From Telmatactis stephensoni (taxonomy: Eukaryota; Cnidaria; Anthozoa; Actiniaria; Isophelliidae), in assembly GCA_029948255.1 (NCBI GenBank), contig JALIZF010001497.1:248001-312000 (forward strand): DNA of 64,000 bases. The letters are read 5' to 3'. This document shows positions 41,921-53,800 of the stretch, one piece after another. Position numbers and translations under genes: made by a program. The notes under the pieces were generated by a model that was not told where the DNA came from, did not search any database, and saw only the letters and a list, made by a program, of their open reading frames with translations. Position 1 is the stretch's first letter, and the number at the start of each line of letters is the position of its first letter.

Positions 41921-43477
41921 TCTTTCAAGAGAAAGCTCCCTCACAGCTTGTGATTTTCAGGGAGGTCCCCCATAAAGAAATAAAAGTTAAGAAATGTTCA
42001 GGAACACAAAAACTAATCCAAATATAAAATATTAAAATATGAAATCTATCAAAACACTTAAAATATTTGACTTCAATTAATATAATATGTGCTAAGATTC
42101 TTGAAGGAATTTCACTAAACGTCTTTTAAAATAAACATGCTACAGGCATGGGCTTCCTCAAGTCTAACGGTAGAGAATCTAATCTAATCGTTCTAATCTC
42201 GCTAATTCCATTAGAATCATTTACGAAGTCACGAGTTTTCTAGTTGCTGCGAGCGAAGCGAGTAGCCTCCTATTCGGAACACAGTGTAATCTGCGGATGT
42301 CACTAGACGAACATGCGATACATACGATCAGCGGTTCAAGTCCATACCGTATCGAGAGTCGTTCAAGGATGTCACTAGACGAACACGCGATACATACGAT
42401 CAGCGATTCACATTTTTCCCTAAATAAACTACCTTTTTAAAATCAGTTAGTTTTATAATCAGCCGTTTGAGATTGTTTGAAAAATTGCTTTACTCAAAGT
42501 GCTAAATATTTTGAACTGTGTGTGTCCGACACTGATCCTTGTAGTTCAATATTGAAGGTCAACTAGCAGTGTTCGTCACACAACGCACAGGAGATAGACA
42601 AGAAACATTTGATATATCAGACAAAGCGGTGTATTTTCGTAAGTTTTAGGGGAACAGTTCTGCTCGCAGCACTTCACTTTCTATTAGAAATAGCTAGTTC
42701 ACGTGTACTTGGCCTTAAGGTGACTCGAAGTAGTTTTCAGACCGCACCGCACATTTTCATTTGGCGCAATGGACAACTTAATGCGCACCAATGGACTTGG
42801 TTTCTACACCAAATATGAGGATAAGATTGAAGTTTTAAATGATGTTATAATTAAATCGATCAACGTTTTTAAAATAGCGAAAATCGAACATCGTCAGAAA
42901 TGGTTTTCCTCTAATATCTCGCAAAATTGATGAGCTTCAGACAAGCGGTAAACTGCATAGAAAAATTCAGACAAATGCACGACATTTCAAAGTGATTTTA
43001 AGAGATTTAATCTGTTTGATTTTCTTTAAATCACCAAAGTTTCCACAGATGCTGTATTTCTATTCTTGGATATAACGACACCGTAAAAAATACTCGAAGT
43101 ACGCAAAACACCACGAGAAAACTTTGGAAATATTGCTAAAATATACACTTACAGTTACGTGAAAAAGCCGACTTTCAACTCTTCATCGATGTCAAGATAT
43201 ATTTTTTTCTTTCCAAGTCTCTTGTGAGACATTTTCTCCGCAACTTTGTACATCAGAAGTTGTTTTTGAAAATCTCAGAAACGCAGGATTATTTTTGCTT
43301 AGCGTTTTAGCAGGGCATTACTTGTTCTATACACAGCAATATTGCAACAGCTCATTCAAATACAAGCACTAAAACGACCCGAAACTTAAACCTGATGTTG
43401 ACCCAAACGCCAGCTCAATACTTGCATTGAGACAACTATTCGACTCGCTAATTAGCATATTGCACTCGCAAATTGTT
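41921..43477. other. Intergenic, no gene recognised
   Basis: Contains one 72-bp-period duplication at 42295-42411 (GATGTCACTAGACGAACA, CGATACATACGATCAGCG twice). Otherwise AT-rich with no domain-bearing frames. Confidence 0.5.
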
Positions 43478-43754
43478 CACAGCACGTGCAATTGCATAGC
43501 ATAGAGTTCCACGCTACATGCATCAGGAACCGGAAATAAGATTAAATTATTTTCTTTTGTTTATTTGGTGATGCTTACTGCTAATTAGCTGATATTATTT
43601 CCCAAATATTATGCTTGCACTTTTTAAAAAAAAATCATGTCTCCCCAACCTAAAAACATACAAATATTAGAAGTGAAAGTTATTCTAAAGCGAATTCTTT
43701 ATTTCCGGTTCCTGATGCATGTAGCGTGGAACTCTATGCTATGCACGTGCTGTG
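43478..43754. mobile_element. Inverted-repeat element, arms about 60 bp
   Basis: CACAGCACGTGCA, TAGCATAGAGTTCCACGCTA and TGCATCAGGAACCGGAAATAA at left; nearly exact inverse at right. Confidence 0.75.
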
Positions 43755-43899
43755 AAAATCTTATGCTGCCACGCCCACCTTCGTAAGACTCCGGTATATA
43801 TCTTTTATGGGTATTTTTGAAAATTTCCGACGTCATCCCCGCCCATTTTCGATGGGAGTCCCAAGGTTCCAAGTACTAACACTGTTACCTGTTACTTAT

Positions 43900-44310
43900 G
43901 GAGACCGGGCCTTCAGCGTCGCTGCCCCTAAAATTGTGGAACTCTGTGCCTTATGAAATAAGCCTCAAGGATCAAGTGAAAGCTTGAACAAGTTTAAATC
44001 TAAATTGAAAACAATGGAAATAGTGCCTTCTAATGTCTGTTAGACTAATATCTATTTCACGGATTAAGTGCCATCACTCTATTTGTTTTGCTTGGCATAT
44101 AATTGACTTCATTAGTGACTTTGTCATGGCTTAGGTTTTTATATAATTCTGCATTTTCCTTTTTATCGCCTTGGCAAGATTTAATTTCTTTCTTTTTAAT
44201 TTTTAATATAAAATAACTTTGACAGAGTCAATTTTTATTTTGTAATATGTAAAGCGCCTTAGAGCCTGGTATAAGGAACTTGAGAAATAGTAGATTATCA
44301 TTATTGTTAT
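43900..44310 (+). mobile_element. CR1/L2-like LINE 3' remnant with tail
   Basis: Encodes the end of a reverse-transcriptase ORF (AFSVAAPK, then LWNSVPYEISLKDQV after a 1-bp frameshift near 43936), similar to the end of the LINE at 48.5 kb. A 3' UTR with GCGCCTTAGAGCCTGGTATAAGG and an (ATTGTT)n-like end follows. Confidence 0.65.
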
Positions 44311-44475
44311 TGTTATTATTACGCAAAGTAATTACTTAGCCCTCAACACTTATGTTTTAATCCGCTTAGTTCATATAATCTTGCATTACACTTCAATCGT
44401 ATATCACGAATAAGCAACAGTATTCCTAGTAATCAATCGACGTATTTTGCTAATTTATCAACTGTATTACTCAAT

Positions 44476-44632
44476 AGAGAGGTTTTCATAAACCCGTGAA
44501 ATCCACTTTAGCGTATTTAGTACTATTTTTAAAAGTGTAATAGTCAGATTCATACAATAGAAAACAAAAGAGAGTGATGTAATAGTACTAAACTACGGTA
44601 ACGTGTATTTCACGGGTTTATGAAACCAATCT
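44476..44632. mobile_element. MITE, same family as 2435-2582
   Basis: Ends TTTTCATAAACCCGTGAAA and the inverse; interior shares CAGATTCATACAATAGAAAAC with the first copy. Confidence 0.68.
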
Positions 44633-44902
44633 AATATCATTTGGTTGACGCACTTGTAATTTCCTAGTTAGTTGTTAGTTGTTAAAGTGTAAATACAAAT
44701 TACTAAATAGTACAAAATAGTGCCGCTAGTTAAACAATAGAAAACAATAGAATTTGCATACAAATATTTCACGGATATACTGTTAATTTGAACTCTATTC
44801 CGTCGAGCTGTTACTCACAGCGTGCAAAGTGCTACTGTTGTATATCGAGAGATTGGAATAAACCTTTTGGCAGAACTCTGTTTTATCTGGTACGTACACT
44901 TA

Positions 44903-45135
44903 GGGGGTGTTTACATAGCACTAGGATCATTCTAGCAGTTTTAGCCTCCAAGCGAACCAACTTTACGTTTAGTTTACATGACAATTTTCCTAGTAGTATT
45001 AAGATGATCCTAAGCTATCCTAGTATACCCGAAGTGAAGACACAAATTAAATTTCCATGTAAACAAAATGCAGGATAATTCGCTTGCTAGGATGATCCCG
45101 CCTAGTGATGATTCTAGTGCCATGTAAACACCCCC
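44903..45135. mobile_element. PIF/Harbinger-like MITE (copy 2)
   Basis: 233 bp, ends GGGGGTGTTTACATAGCACTAG and the inverse, TTA on both sides (44900-44902 and 45136-45138). Related to 18935-19153. Confidence 0.78.
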
Positions 45136-45310
45136 TTAGTCCAGGATCCCGAGCTAAATACCCCGCTAACACACAGAATACGATTAAATGAAATCATATA
45201 AAAATATGATCATGATTGTGCATCATTATGCCTGATGCCAATACTATAGAAGAATTTTTGTCAACGCTAAATGGTCTACATCCTTCGAACTCAGTTCTGA
45301 GGACTGATAT

Positions 45311-45384
45311 GAACTAGTGTTTGAGCCAACCAAAAACTCTAGAAATTGAACTAGTGTTTGAGCCAACCAAAAACTCTAGAAATT
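45311..45384 (+). repeat. Perfect 37-bp tandem duplication
   Basis: Two identical units starting GAACTAGTGTTTGAGCC, with no differences. Confidence 0.95.
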
Positions 45385-47323
45385 CATACGATGAGTCTTC
45401 ATGACATGTTAATCAAACCTCCTATCTTGATCAGTGTTACTTTCATAGATCTCAAAACATAATATTTCTTATCTTCAATTCGTTGTTGCTGAATTTAGCA
45501 CCAAGATGTTTCCAGTCCACGGACCTCTGAACCGAAACATTGCCACATAGCTGACAAGTCCAAAACATTTTTAGCCCATGCCAAAAGATTGCTTTGCAAA
45601 ACGAAGATTTGTGGCTATACTGTACGCGAACAGTAGATTTGCCGGTATTTATACAATATATAACAACAAGAAATATGTTAAGGGTGGATCAATACAGTTA
45701 TTATCTGACCATACCTCTCCTGTACACTTTGCTGGCTTTCCTGTCCGGTAGCCTATTGATCAAATTCCAATCGAGACTTTAGTTTGGCATTATGCACACG
45801 GTGGTAATGTATACTTAGCAACTTGATTTTTGGACCAAGTGTTGAGTTAAGATTGAAGTTTAGAATAACACCAATTTCAGCGTGATCAACGTTGCCGCAA
45901 CGATAAACAAATGTCAACAAAAGGCAAATGTCAACAAATGTCGACCTAAGCTCGAGAAACGACAAACATTCCGTTAAACTTCATGAAAATGCACACCAAT
46001 TAGAGATGTCCGTTTTAGCGGCACTGGCACAAGGTATGCCAGACTTGTAATTGACATAAGTTAAAACCGATTCAAAGTTATTGTCTTGGACCCATTATCA
46101 ACAATAGAGAGGTTTTTTAATGAATTTCCATCCCGTCCAAGTGCGAAGTGCAATTTTGGCCATTGTAATGGCGCCATACACTTTAATCTTCCACATTTTC
46201 GATTTCCAGTTATGGAAATAATTTTAGTACTTTTTAAATGCTAATTGTTAAGAATTAATTCGTGATTACATTCATGTTGCTAGTGTCGTTTCATTTTAAG
46301 GATTTTTTCCCTTTTTTCTTGTCCGGGTAAAGTATTACTAGTTGAGCATTTTAGCTTTAGAAAACTGTTGTCCTTTGCCAGTTTCCCGTTTGGCGTATGG
46401 ACGTGACAGCTGTCATATGCATGCTCTATGGTCGGTTTGCACTTCAAAGAAAGAATTTGACAGAAAACTGTAATATCAGTGTGAACAGAAAACTGCGTAT
46501 TTTGTTTATTGCATAACTTTGACTTTGAGATGAAATTTGTTATGTAATTCACCGATCCCGCATCCATTGTTCTGCCTCCGTAGTTACTGTTGCTACGTCG
46601 GACAAGCTAACATGTTTTCTCATGTACAACCTGATACAGGCACCCGATTGCTGAAATTTGTAAAGGTCTTTCTGAGACTGAGTGCATTCTAAAGGAACAT
46701 CAAGAAATCGTGTGATAATATCTAAAACATCTTCGAATTCGAGTTTTGTTGCTCGGACATTTACTATTCTATTGGGAAAACCATCCATTGTTTAGTGGCC
46801 ATTCAAGCAAAGCCGGGATCGGTGTATTGAATTTCTAGCAAAGCTAAAGATTACAAACAATTTACGGGGTACGACAAACCTTTTACACCTTGAGAAGGGT
46901 GACAAAAGCTCTGTTTATTACATGGTCAGCTATGGTCTTTGGTACCCAAGACAGCCTCACCAGAGGGAGAGCTTATAGGATAGAATTATCCGGATTGCCG
47001 ACATATTCATTCTTTGCTTGCCGTTTTGGTATAATTAATTAAAAACGGGTTTCAAATACTTTTAGCCTAGTTCAAATGTTGCATATGTCTTTTCTCCTGT
47101 ATTACATCTTATAAACTGAAACTTTGCACTTTTACTACTATCGAGGTGCTCTTTCTATTTCTGGCTTTCATTTTGACGGTGCCTCTTGATTTAGGGGGGA
47201 TAATGTCACGTGACCAGCTGTTAGTGCATATGGTCTATTGCGCCCAAATTTTCAGGTTTATACATTTCTGCATAAACTGACATTTTTTGTAAACTGACTG
47301 AAATTATTTTGCATAAAAAGGTC
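45385..47323. other. Intergenic upstream of urea carboxylase
   Basis: No structured repeat defined. A 79-aa minus frame is listed separately. The promoter of the downstream gene should lie in the right part, but no core motif is convincing. Confidence 0.4.
46549..46788 (-). CDS. Hypothetical small ORF or first exon
   Basis: 79-aa frame MDGFPNRIVNVRATKLEFED... ending EAEQWMRDR, with balanced amino-acid use and no low-complexity. A possible GTGAAT donor overlaps its end. No family recognised; it may be an exon of an unrecognised gene or transposon, or chance. Confidence 0.25.
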   Translation of the reverse strand: MDGFPNRIVNVRATKLEFEDVLDIITRFLDVPLECTQSQKDLYKFQQSGACIRLYMRKHVSLSDVATVTTEAEQWMRDR

Positions 47324-47866
47324 ATGGATGAAATCAATGGATGCCCAAATGGTGGAGATAAGATTAAAACGCTACTCATTGCCAACCGTGGTGAAATTGC
47401 CTGTAGAATAATCAGAACCTGTAAGAAAATGGGAATTAAAACGATCACCGTTTTCACCAAGCATGACGAAGCCGCTTTACATTGTCGTCTTTCCACCGAA
47501 TCGCATCCTATTTCATCTTACAGTGACCCCCATGAATATTTACGAATAGCCCGTTTGACAAGAGCAGAAGCAGTGCATCCGGGATACGGATTTCTGGCGG
47601 AGAACCCCGACTTTGCTACGCTTTGCACGGACAACGATATAATATTTATTGGACCTAGCCCTGAATCCATCAAGACATTTGGTTCTAAAGCTCGTGCAAA
47701 AGAAGTGGCAATAAAAACGAATGTACCCACTCTCCCAGGATCGGGCATTTTACACAGCGTTAAAGAAGCATTGGAAGCTGCCGCTAGTATTGGGTATCCT
47801 GTGTTATTCAAAGCTGTTGGTGGCGGCGGAGGGATTGGTATTGAAATTTGTGCTAGAGACGAAGAC
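47324..47866 (+). CDS. Urea carboxylase exon 1
   Basis: [15 protein letters not shown] start, biotin carboxylase N-terminal fold and start of the ATP-grasp domain, ending ICARDED before GTAGGT, phase 0. Confidence 0.87.
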
Positions 47867-50800
47867 GTAGGTTTTAATCTTCTTATAAACTGAGTAATCA
47901 TAACTATTACAATTTCCTAAAATCTGATTGGTTGAAAAACTGCTCTATTTCCACTAATCAAACTGTAGGTTGTAATTGGATAGTGTAATTGGACTTGTTG
48001 ACTGTAATTGGACACCTGTAATCGGACAGTTGTTATCCAACAGCTGCCAGAGCCAATCAGATCATGCGTAATTGCTACACCATTGAGCGCGCGCTAAAGA
48101 CGGATTTTTCCCCTAACTTTTCTCGCTTTTTCAACAAAAATTGATCATTTTACAATTGCGGTTAAAATTGATTAGCAAAATTGTAATAGTTATGATTAAT
48201 TAGTAAGAGGATCTCGTGTCGTCCAATTCTGTCTGTAATCATATTTGGAATAAACAAATTGGACTCCCGCTACTTGGTCGTCCAATTTTGTTTATCCCTC
48301 GTATAATAATAATAATAAAAAGTATTTTATATAGCGTCAATATCCAACAGTTCAACAACGCTTTGCTACTTCCCAGTTTAAAAAGGTTAAAAAGTTATTT
48401 TAAATTTTAAGTTTATCAATGCAGTTATTTTTGTAAAATATATATATATACATACACAGGCATTAAATAATTCATTACAAACATGACTTCAGTTTAGATT
48501 AAAATTTTAAAAAGTATATTTATTAAAAGTTAAATTGAAAATTAATTAATTAATACTGTATGCCTTTTTAAAAAGAAAAGTTTTAAGCTCGCGCTTAAAA
48601 CAGGAAATATCCAGATATTGTCTGATGTCTGAAGGAAGGCTGTTCCATAGCTCAGGAGCAGCATTTGAAAAAGCTCGTTTGCCATACGATTTTAGTCTGA
48701 AAGAACCTCTGGTTAAGAGATTAGATGATTTAGATCTAAGGGAACGAGGTGGAACATATGGCTTTACAAGTTCACTAAGATATGAAGGAGCACAGTCATT
48801 TAAGGTTTTGAAAGTAAGTAAGAGTATTTTGTATTCGATACGTTGCTCAACAGGTAACCAATGTAAGCGATAAAGAACAGGTGTTATGTGGTCATGTTTG
48901 TGACAACCAGATACTAGACGTGCTGCAGCATTTTGAACTCGCTGAAGTTTTTGAATTAGGTATTTAGGCATCCCATACAACAGAGAATTACAAAAATCAA
49001 GTCTGGAGGAAATAAATGCATGGACAAGCGTTTCACATGCTTCAAATGAAATAAATTTTCGGATTTTCCAGATGTTTTTAATGTGAAAGAAGCAGGACTT
49101 ACACATAGAGGTGATCTGGTTTTCTAGAGACATTTTTCCATCGAAGATAACACCAATATTACGAATTGTTGACTTCGGAGATATATCATGGCCACAACAC
49201 CTAAGGGAATCAAAAGGTGGTCGAGGGCGATGAGCAGCCGACAGCAGTAAAACCTCAGTTTTATCAGTGTTTAGTTTTAACTTGTTGTTCATCATCCATT
49301 TATCAATGTCACTAACACAAGCCTCAACTTTGCATTTGGCAAATTCCATTTCTTCCAAAGAGGATGTTTCAAATGTAATATATAGCTGAGTATCATCAGC
49401 ATATAAATGGAAATTGATACAGTGTTCTCTCAGAATGTCCCCAATTGGCGACGTGTACATCAGAAATAAGATCGGACCTAAAATAGAACCTTGAGGTACT
49501 CCGCACTGAAAAGAGCGACTGGTAGATACTCCTCCCTGAGCGCTGACCTGAAAACTCCTATCACTGAGGTATGATTCAAACCATTTGAGGGCAAGTCCAT
49601 TAACACCAAACCTCGAAAACATTCTTTCTAACAAAATATCATGATTAACCGTATCAAAAGCTGCAGAAAGATCCAGCAATACTAGAAAAACGGAACGCTG
49701 CCCATCAATCGCTTTCAAAATATCATTCTGTACCCTTAACAAAGCTGTCTCAACACTGTGATATTGCTTGTAAGCAGACTGGAAAGTCTCGTGTAAGTTG
49801 TTTCTATCCAGGTGTTCAGTGAGCTGAGTAGCTACAACTTTCTCAATTGCTTTTGAAATGAACTTTAGGTTTGAAATAGGTCTGAAACTCGAAAATTCCT
49901 CCGTAGACATGCCTTGTTTCTTGAGAACAGGTTTTATGATAGCTTTTTTTAAATTGATTGGAAAAGTTCCAGAAGATAGTGACAAATTTACAATCTTAGT
50001 TATTATCGGAAGGAGAGGTTCAAAACAGCTTTTCAGGATCCGACCTGGGACAGGGTCAAGATCACAAGACTTAGACACTGAAGGAGTGATGAGCTTAGAA
50101 AGATCCATACATGAAACCTCTCTAAAAGTTGAAAGACAATCGTCAACAACCAGTATAACAGTTTCGGTCAAAATAGGACTATCAGATATGTTGTCAAAAG
50201 CAGTCTGAATAACCTTTATCTTGCTCTCAAAAAAATCAGCAAATGAGTCCGCAAGTTCATTGGGAGAAGAAGATGAAGGGAAATGTTGGTCACCATTCAT
50301 GTTTGTCCATTTCTGAAAAGTGGAGAACAATACTCTTTGATTGAACTGATTTTCAGATATGACATTTGAGTAGAATTCATTTTTAGCCTTCATAATCAGA
50401 TTCTTAACCGTCATACATTGATCAGTGTATAATTGCCGATCCACAGTTAGACGAGACTTTCGCCATTTCCTTTCAAAACGCCTACGTTCCGTTTTCGCAT
50501 TTTTAACTCGTGGATTGCAAATCCACGAGTTATAGTGAGGGGTCGAAATATGCAAATGTGTCACTCACTCGCAAATGTGTTCACTTTGGCTACTGCGCAT
50601 GCTCGACGTGATTGACCGCAGGCCGAAAGTAATGTGACCTCTGGGTACCAGATTAAAGGAAATATGGGACTCCTGTGTTTTATTCAAATATGCATCGATA
50701 GATCGATGAATTTACTCGAATTCTTTAGCCGATTGTACGGCGAAACTTGCTTTAGAATTGAACGATCTAAAAGGCGTCTTCTGTAAACAAGGTCTGTATT

Positions 50801-53800
50801 TAATCATTATCCGGTGGAGTGTTGAAATTCTACTCGTGACTCTTCCATGAGTTCAAATCGTGGAGGCTTCAAGATGGTCCGAGATGACGGACATGACAAC
50901 TTCGTGCTCACACTTCGCTAAGATTTCTTATTGCTTGACATATTTTGTATTGTACCACTCTGCTTGGAATAATTTCCATCGCATCTAGAGTGAAATCCTT
51001 TCTGGGTGGACTTTTTTACGTTGCTCTCCTGGTAAGTAACTATGCTGTCGTCAAGCAACAAAATTGTCGCTGCAAGCCAGTCCAACATCAAGGTCATCCA
51101 AGTTTTTGGTGTTTGTACTTTATCAGCACGCGAGTAAATGTTAAAATAAAGAGCAAACGAAAACATTTTGAGTACGAATTGCCGCCTGAAACATAGCCTG
51201 AAACTGACCGTGAGTCGAGCCGCTAGTTCGTGTTTGTACAAGAGAGAATGTTGAAATAAGCAGGAAACGAAACGGCACTGATCTGACTCGACTTTCAGTC
51301 TTTATATTATTATTATTTGATCAAAATACAAACATGTTTCATTTTATTCACCGTGACCTTTGACGAGTCAGCTACTGTAGTTGTAGCTAAACTTGTGTAA
51401 CTTGGCCAAAATAACTCAGTGGATCTAATTGACAATTTTTGTAAAATCTATAGTGTAATTGAATGGCTGTGGACTTTGAGACGCAAATTGTAACAAATAC
51501 CTCAGATACTGATAAAATGAGAGATTTATATACATTGTATGTAATGAATTGTATTTATCATTCGTTTGATCTAAAGTGTCGTACGGTAGACAATGCGGCG
51601 CCGCGCCTTTGACCGTAATGCAACGTACAATGAGCCGAGTCTGATGCAACATCACGCAATACAGGAAACTAATTTCACTCCAAAAAGCGTCTAGTATTTA
51701 TCAGTTTATCATACGTCTTCAGCAATGATTTCATGTTTTGGCCGTCATGCACGCTACAGTGCATGAGTCTGATGTAACGCTCCATATCAAAGTTATGAAA
51801 TTGCTACTAAAGGCTAAGGATTACACAAAATAAACTTCATGAAAGTAAAAAATATACTAAATGGGTAAAAACATTCAGCTCTCAATGCTTCATTGACTTC
51901 TGCTCTGCAAATATAGTTCCATCCACGAGTTATATCCGCCATTGGCGGTTTGATTAATTTCATCGTTGTACCAGGGTGCAGAAGGTCGCACAGGTCGTAC
52001 AGGTCGTATGATTACAGACCGAATTGGACTCCACTCAGTCCTATTACCATCATTAATCGTACAAGCTTTTAAAAAATAGCCATCCTTTCCCTCACTTGCC
52101 TTGGTGAAAGCGAAAGGACGATTTTTTCGCAGCTGATTTAATTTAATTACAAATATTGCCTTCGTAACTGTTTTTTGTTTTGTCCCATTCCCATTCCACC
52201 GCGGCGTTTGTGGAGAGAGGGGGAAGGGGACGAGGCAATGATAGTTTTATAATTCCAACTAGCCTCCTCCGCAGGCACCTCTTTTGAGTTTTAATGCTTT
52301 TGGGTTTCCTGTGGGAGCTCGGAGAGGACTGGCAAGAAATGGGGGAGGGTAAAAATGATAGAAATTCTGTTTCCCTCCCCCTTTTCGTCCCCAGTCTTTT
52401 TCTTCCCTAATTTTCACACAGGAAGCCCAAATATAAAAGAAGCCCAAATTTAAAAGCTTGCCTGCGGAGGGGGCTAAATCCCAACAAGTATTGACTTTTT
52501 TTCAATTTTAGAGGGATCCGTTTTCGTTATCAAGTTTCTCTTATTTTTAAGATCACCGAGAAATTTGAAAGACTGAGGTCATTGGCTGCAAAGTGTTTTG
52601 GGAATGACAACCTAATTATAGAGAAATACCTTCCAAACTGTCGCCATATTGAGGTGCAAGTATTTGGAGATGGAAAAGGTAATTTATTCCACGATTTGAT
52701 GGATGTATGTCATTTTGCCAACTTCGCGTTTTTCCGCCATGTTTGTCCCCATCACAAGAACAACAACAACTACCGACCAACATGGCGGCTCCATACATCT
52801 CTTGCCAAAGAGGCTGACCATATTACGGGTCGATGTCATTAATTTTTTTAATTAAAATGATGTAGAGTTGCACAATTTTGCGGTGATTGCTCTCTATGAT
52901 GCAAGCATTTTGATTTTATTATGGATCTTGAGTGGACTAATGTTGTCGAAGACGTCAGTCGAAACCATCAATGATTATGTGTATCCTTTTTAATATCGAA
53001 TAACTTTTCTCACAGAATGCCATTCTTTAGCTACAGAAAAATGTAACTATAGTCATTAGAGAAGCTTCGAGTTCCTCAGTGTTCCTCGAATTCCCGTGAG
53101 AAAATCTCAAAATTATGCGCAAAAACCCGTTGAGATCTCGTTCATGTGCATTTCTTGCCTTGTAAAAGGAATAAGAATACATTATTATGCGAACATTTCT
53201 CCGATCAGATATATCGGACATCAAAACACAGCTATGATACTCCACTTTTTTAGGGAAAATTGGAATTTTTGGAGAACGGGAGTGCTCTGTCCAACGAAGA
53301 TGGCAAAAGGTGATCGAGGAATGTCCTGCCCCAAACTTACCAGAGCAAACAAGGCAGCGTCTTTTTGAAGCATCTCGTCGACTTTGTTCCCTCGTAAGTA
53401 TCACTAAAAGTTCCTTTTCATTTTGGTATATACCTTCAGTTGCGAGCAAGACATTTGTCTAGCGTTAAACTCGTTCTCATCTTCAGCAAGGTAGCTACGA
53501 TCATACGAATTGCCCTAATTTTCTTAGATTCTAAACCTTTACTTCTCTCCTTTAACACAGCTCACCAAAGTCAAGTTTCTTCGAGTACTAGTTTCGTTTT
53601 TATTCACAGACCTCTACATACGTTACAACAGTTGCGCGCGATAATTCAAATTCGACAATGTGCGCGCTCTAGATCTTAACTAAGCACTCGAATTTATAGC
53701 TGTAGTAGCATGGGAATTAAGATTACAATTTTAAGATCTTTCAATGTTAACTCTAGGTACTTTCGCTGTATTCCATTCGTTTCTCGTGTTCATCAGTATC

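Larger units (their letters stand above)
48301..52000 (-). mobile_element. CR1/L2-like LINE, 5'-truncated, split by an insertion
   Basis: Contains a reverse-transcriptase ORF (stop near 48546), an AT-rich 3' UTR and a (TTA)n end at about 48301-48320. The coding sequence continues on the far side of an inserted element (50507-51953) with [11 protein letters not shown], just before the KNAKTERRR of the main part. The endonuclease region is absent. Whole element lies antisense in urea carboxylase intron 1. The 5' limit near 52000 is approximate. Confidence 0.8.

Noticed and set aside
48625..48873. Open frames on the plus strand within 48.6-50.2 kb
   Set aside because: They are antisense shadows of the LINE reverse transcriptase.
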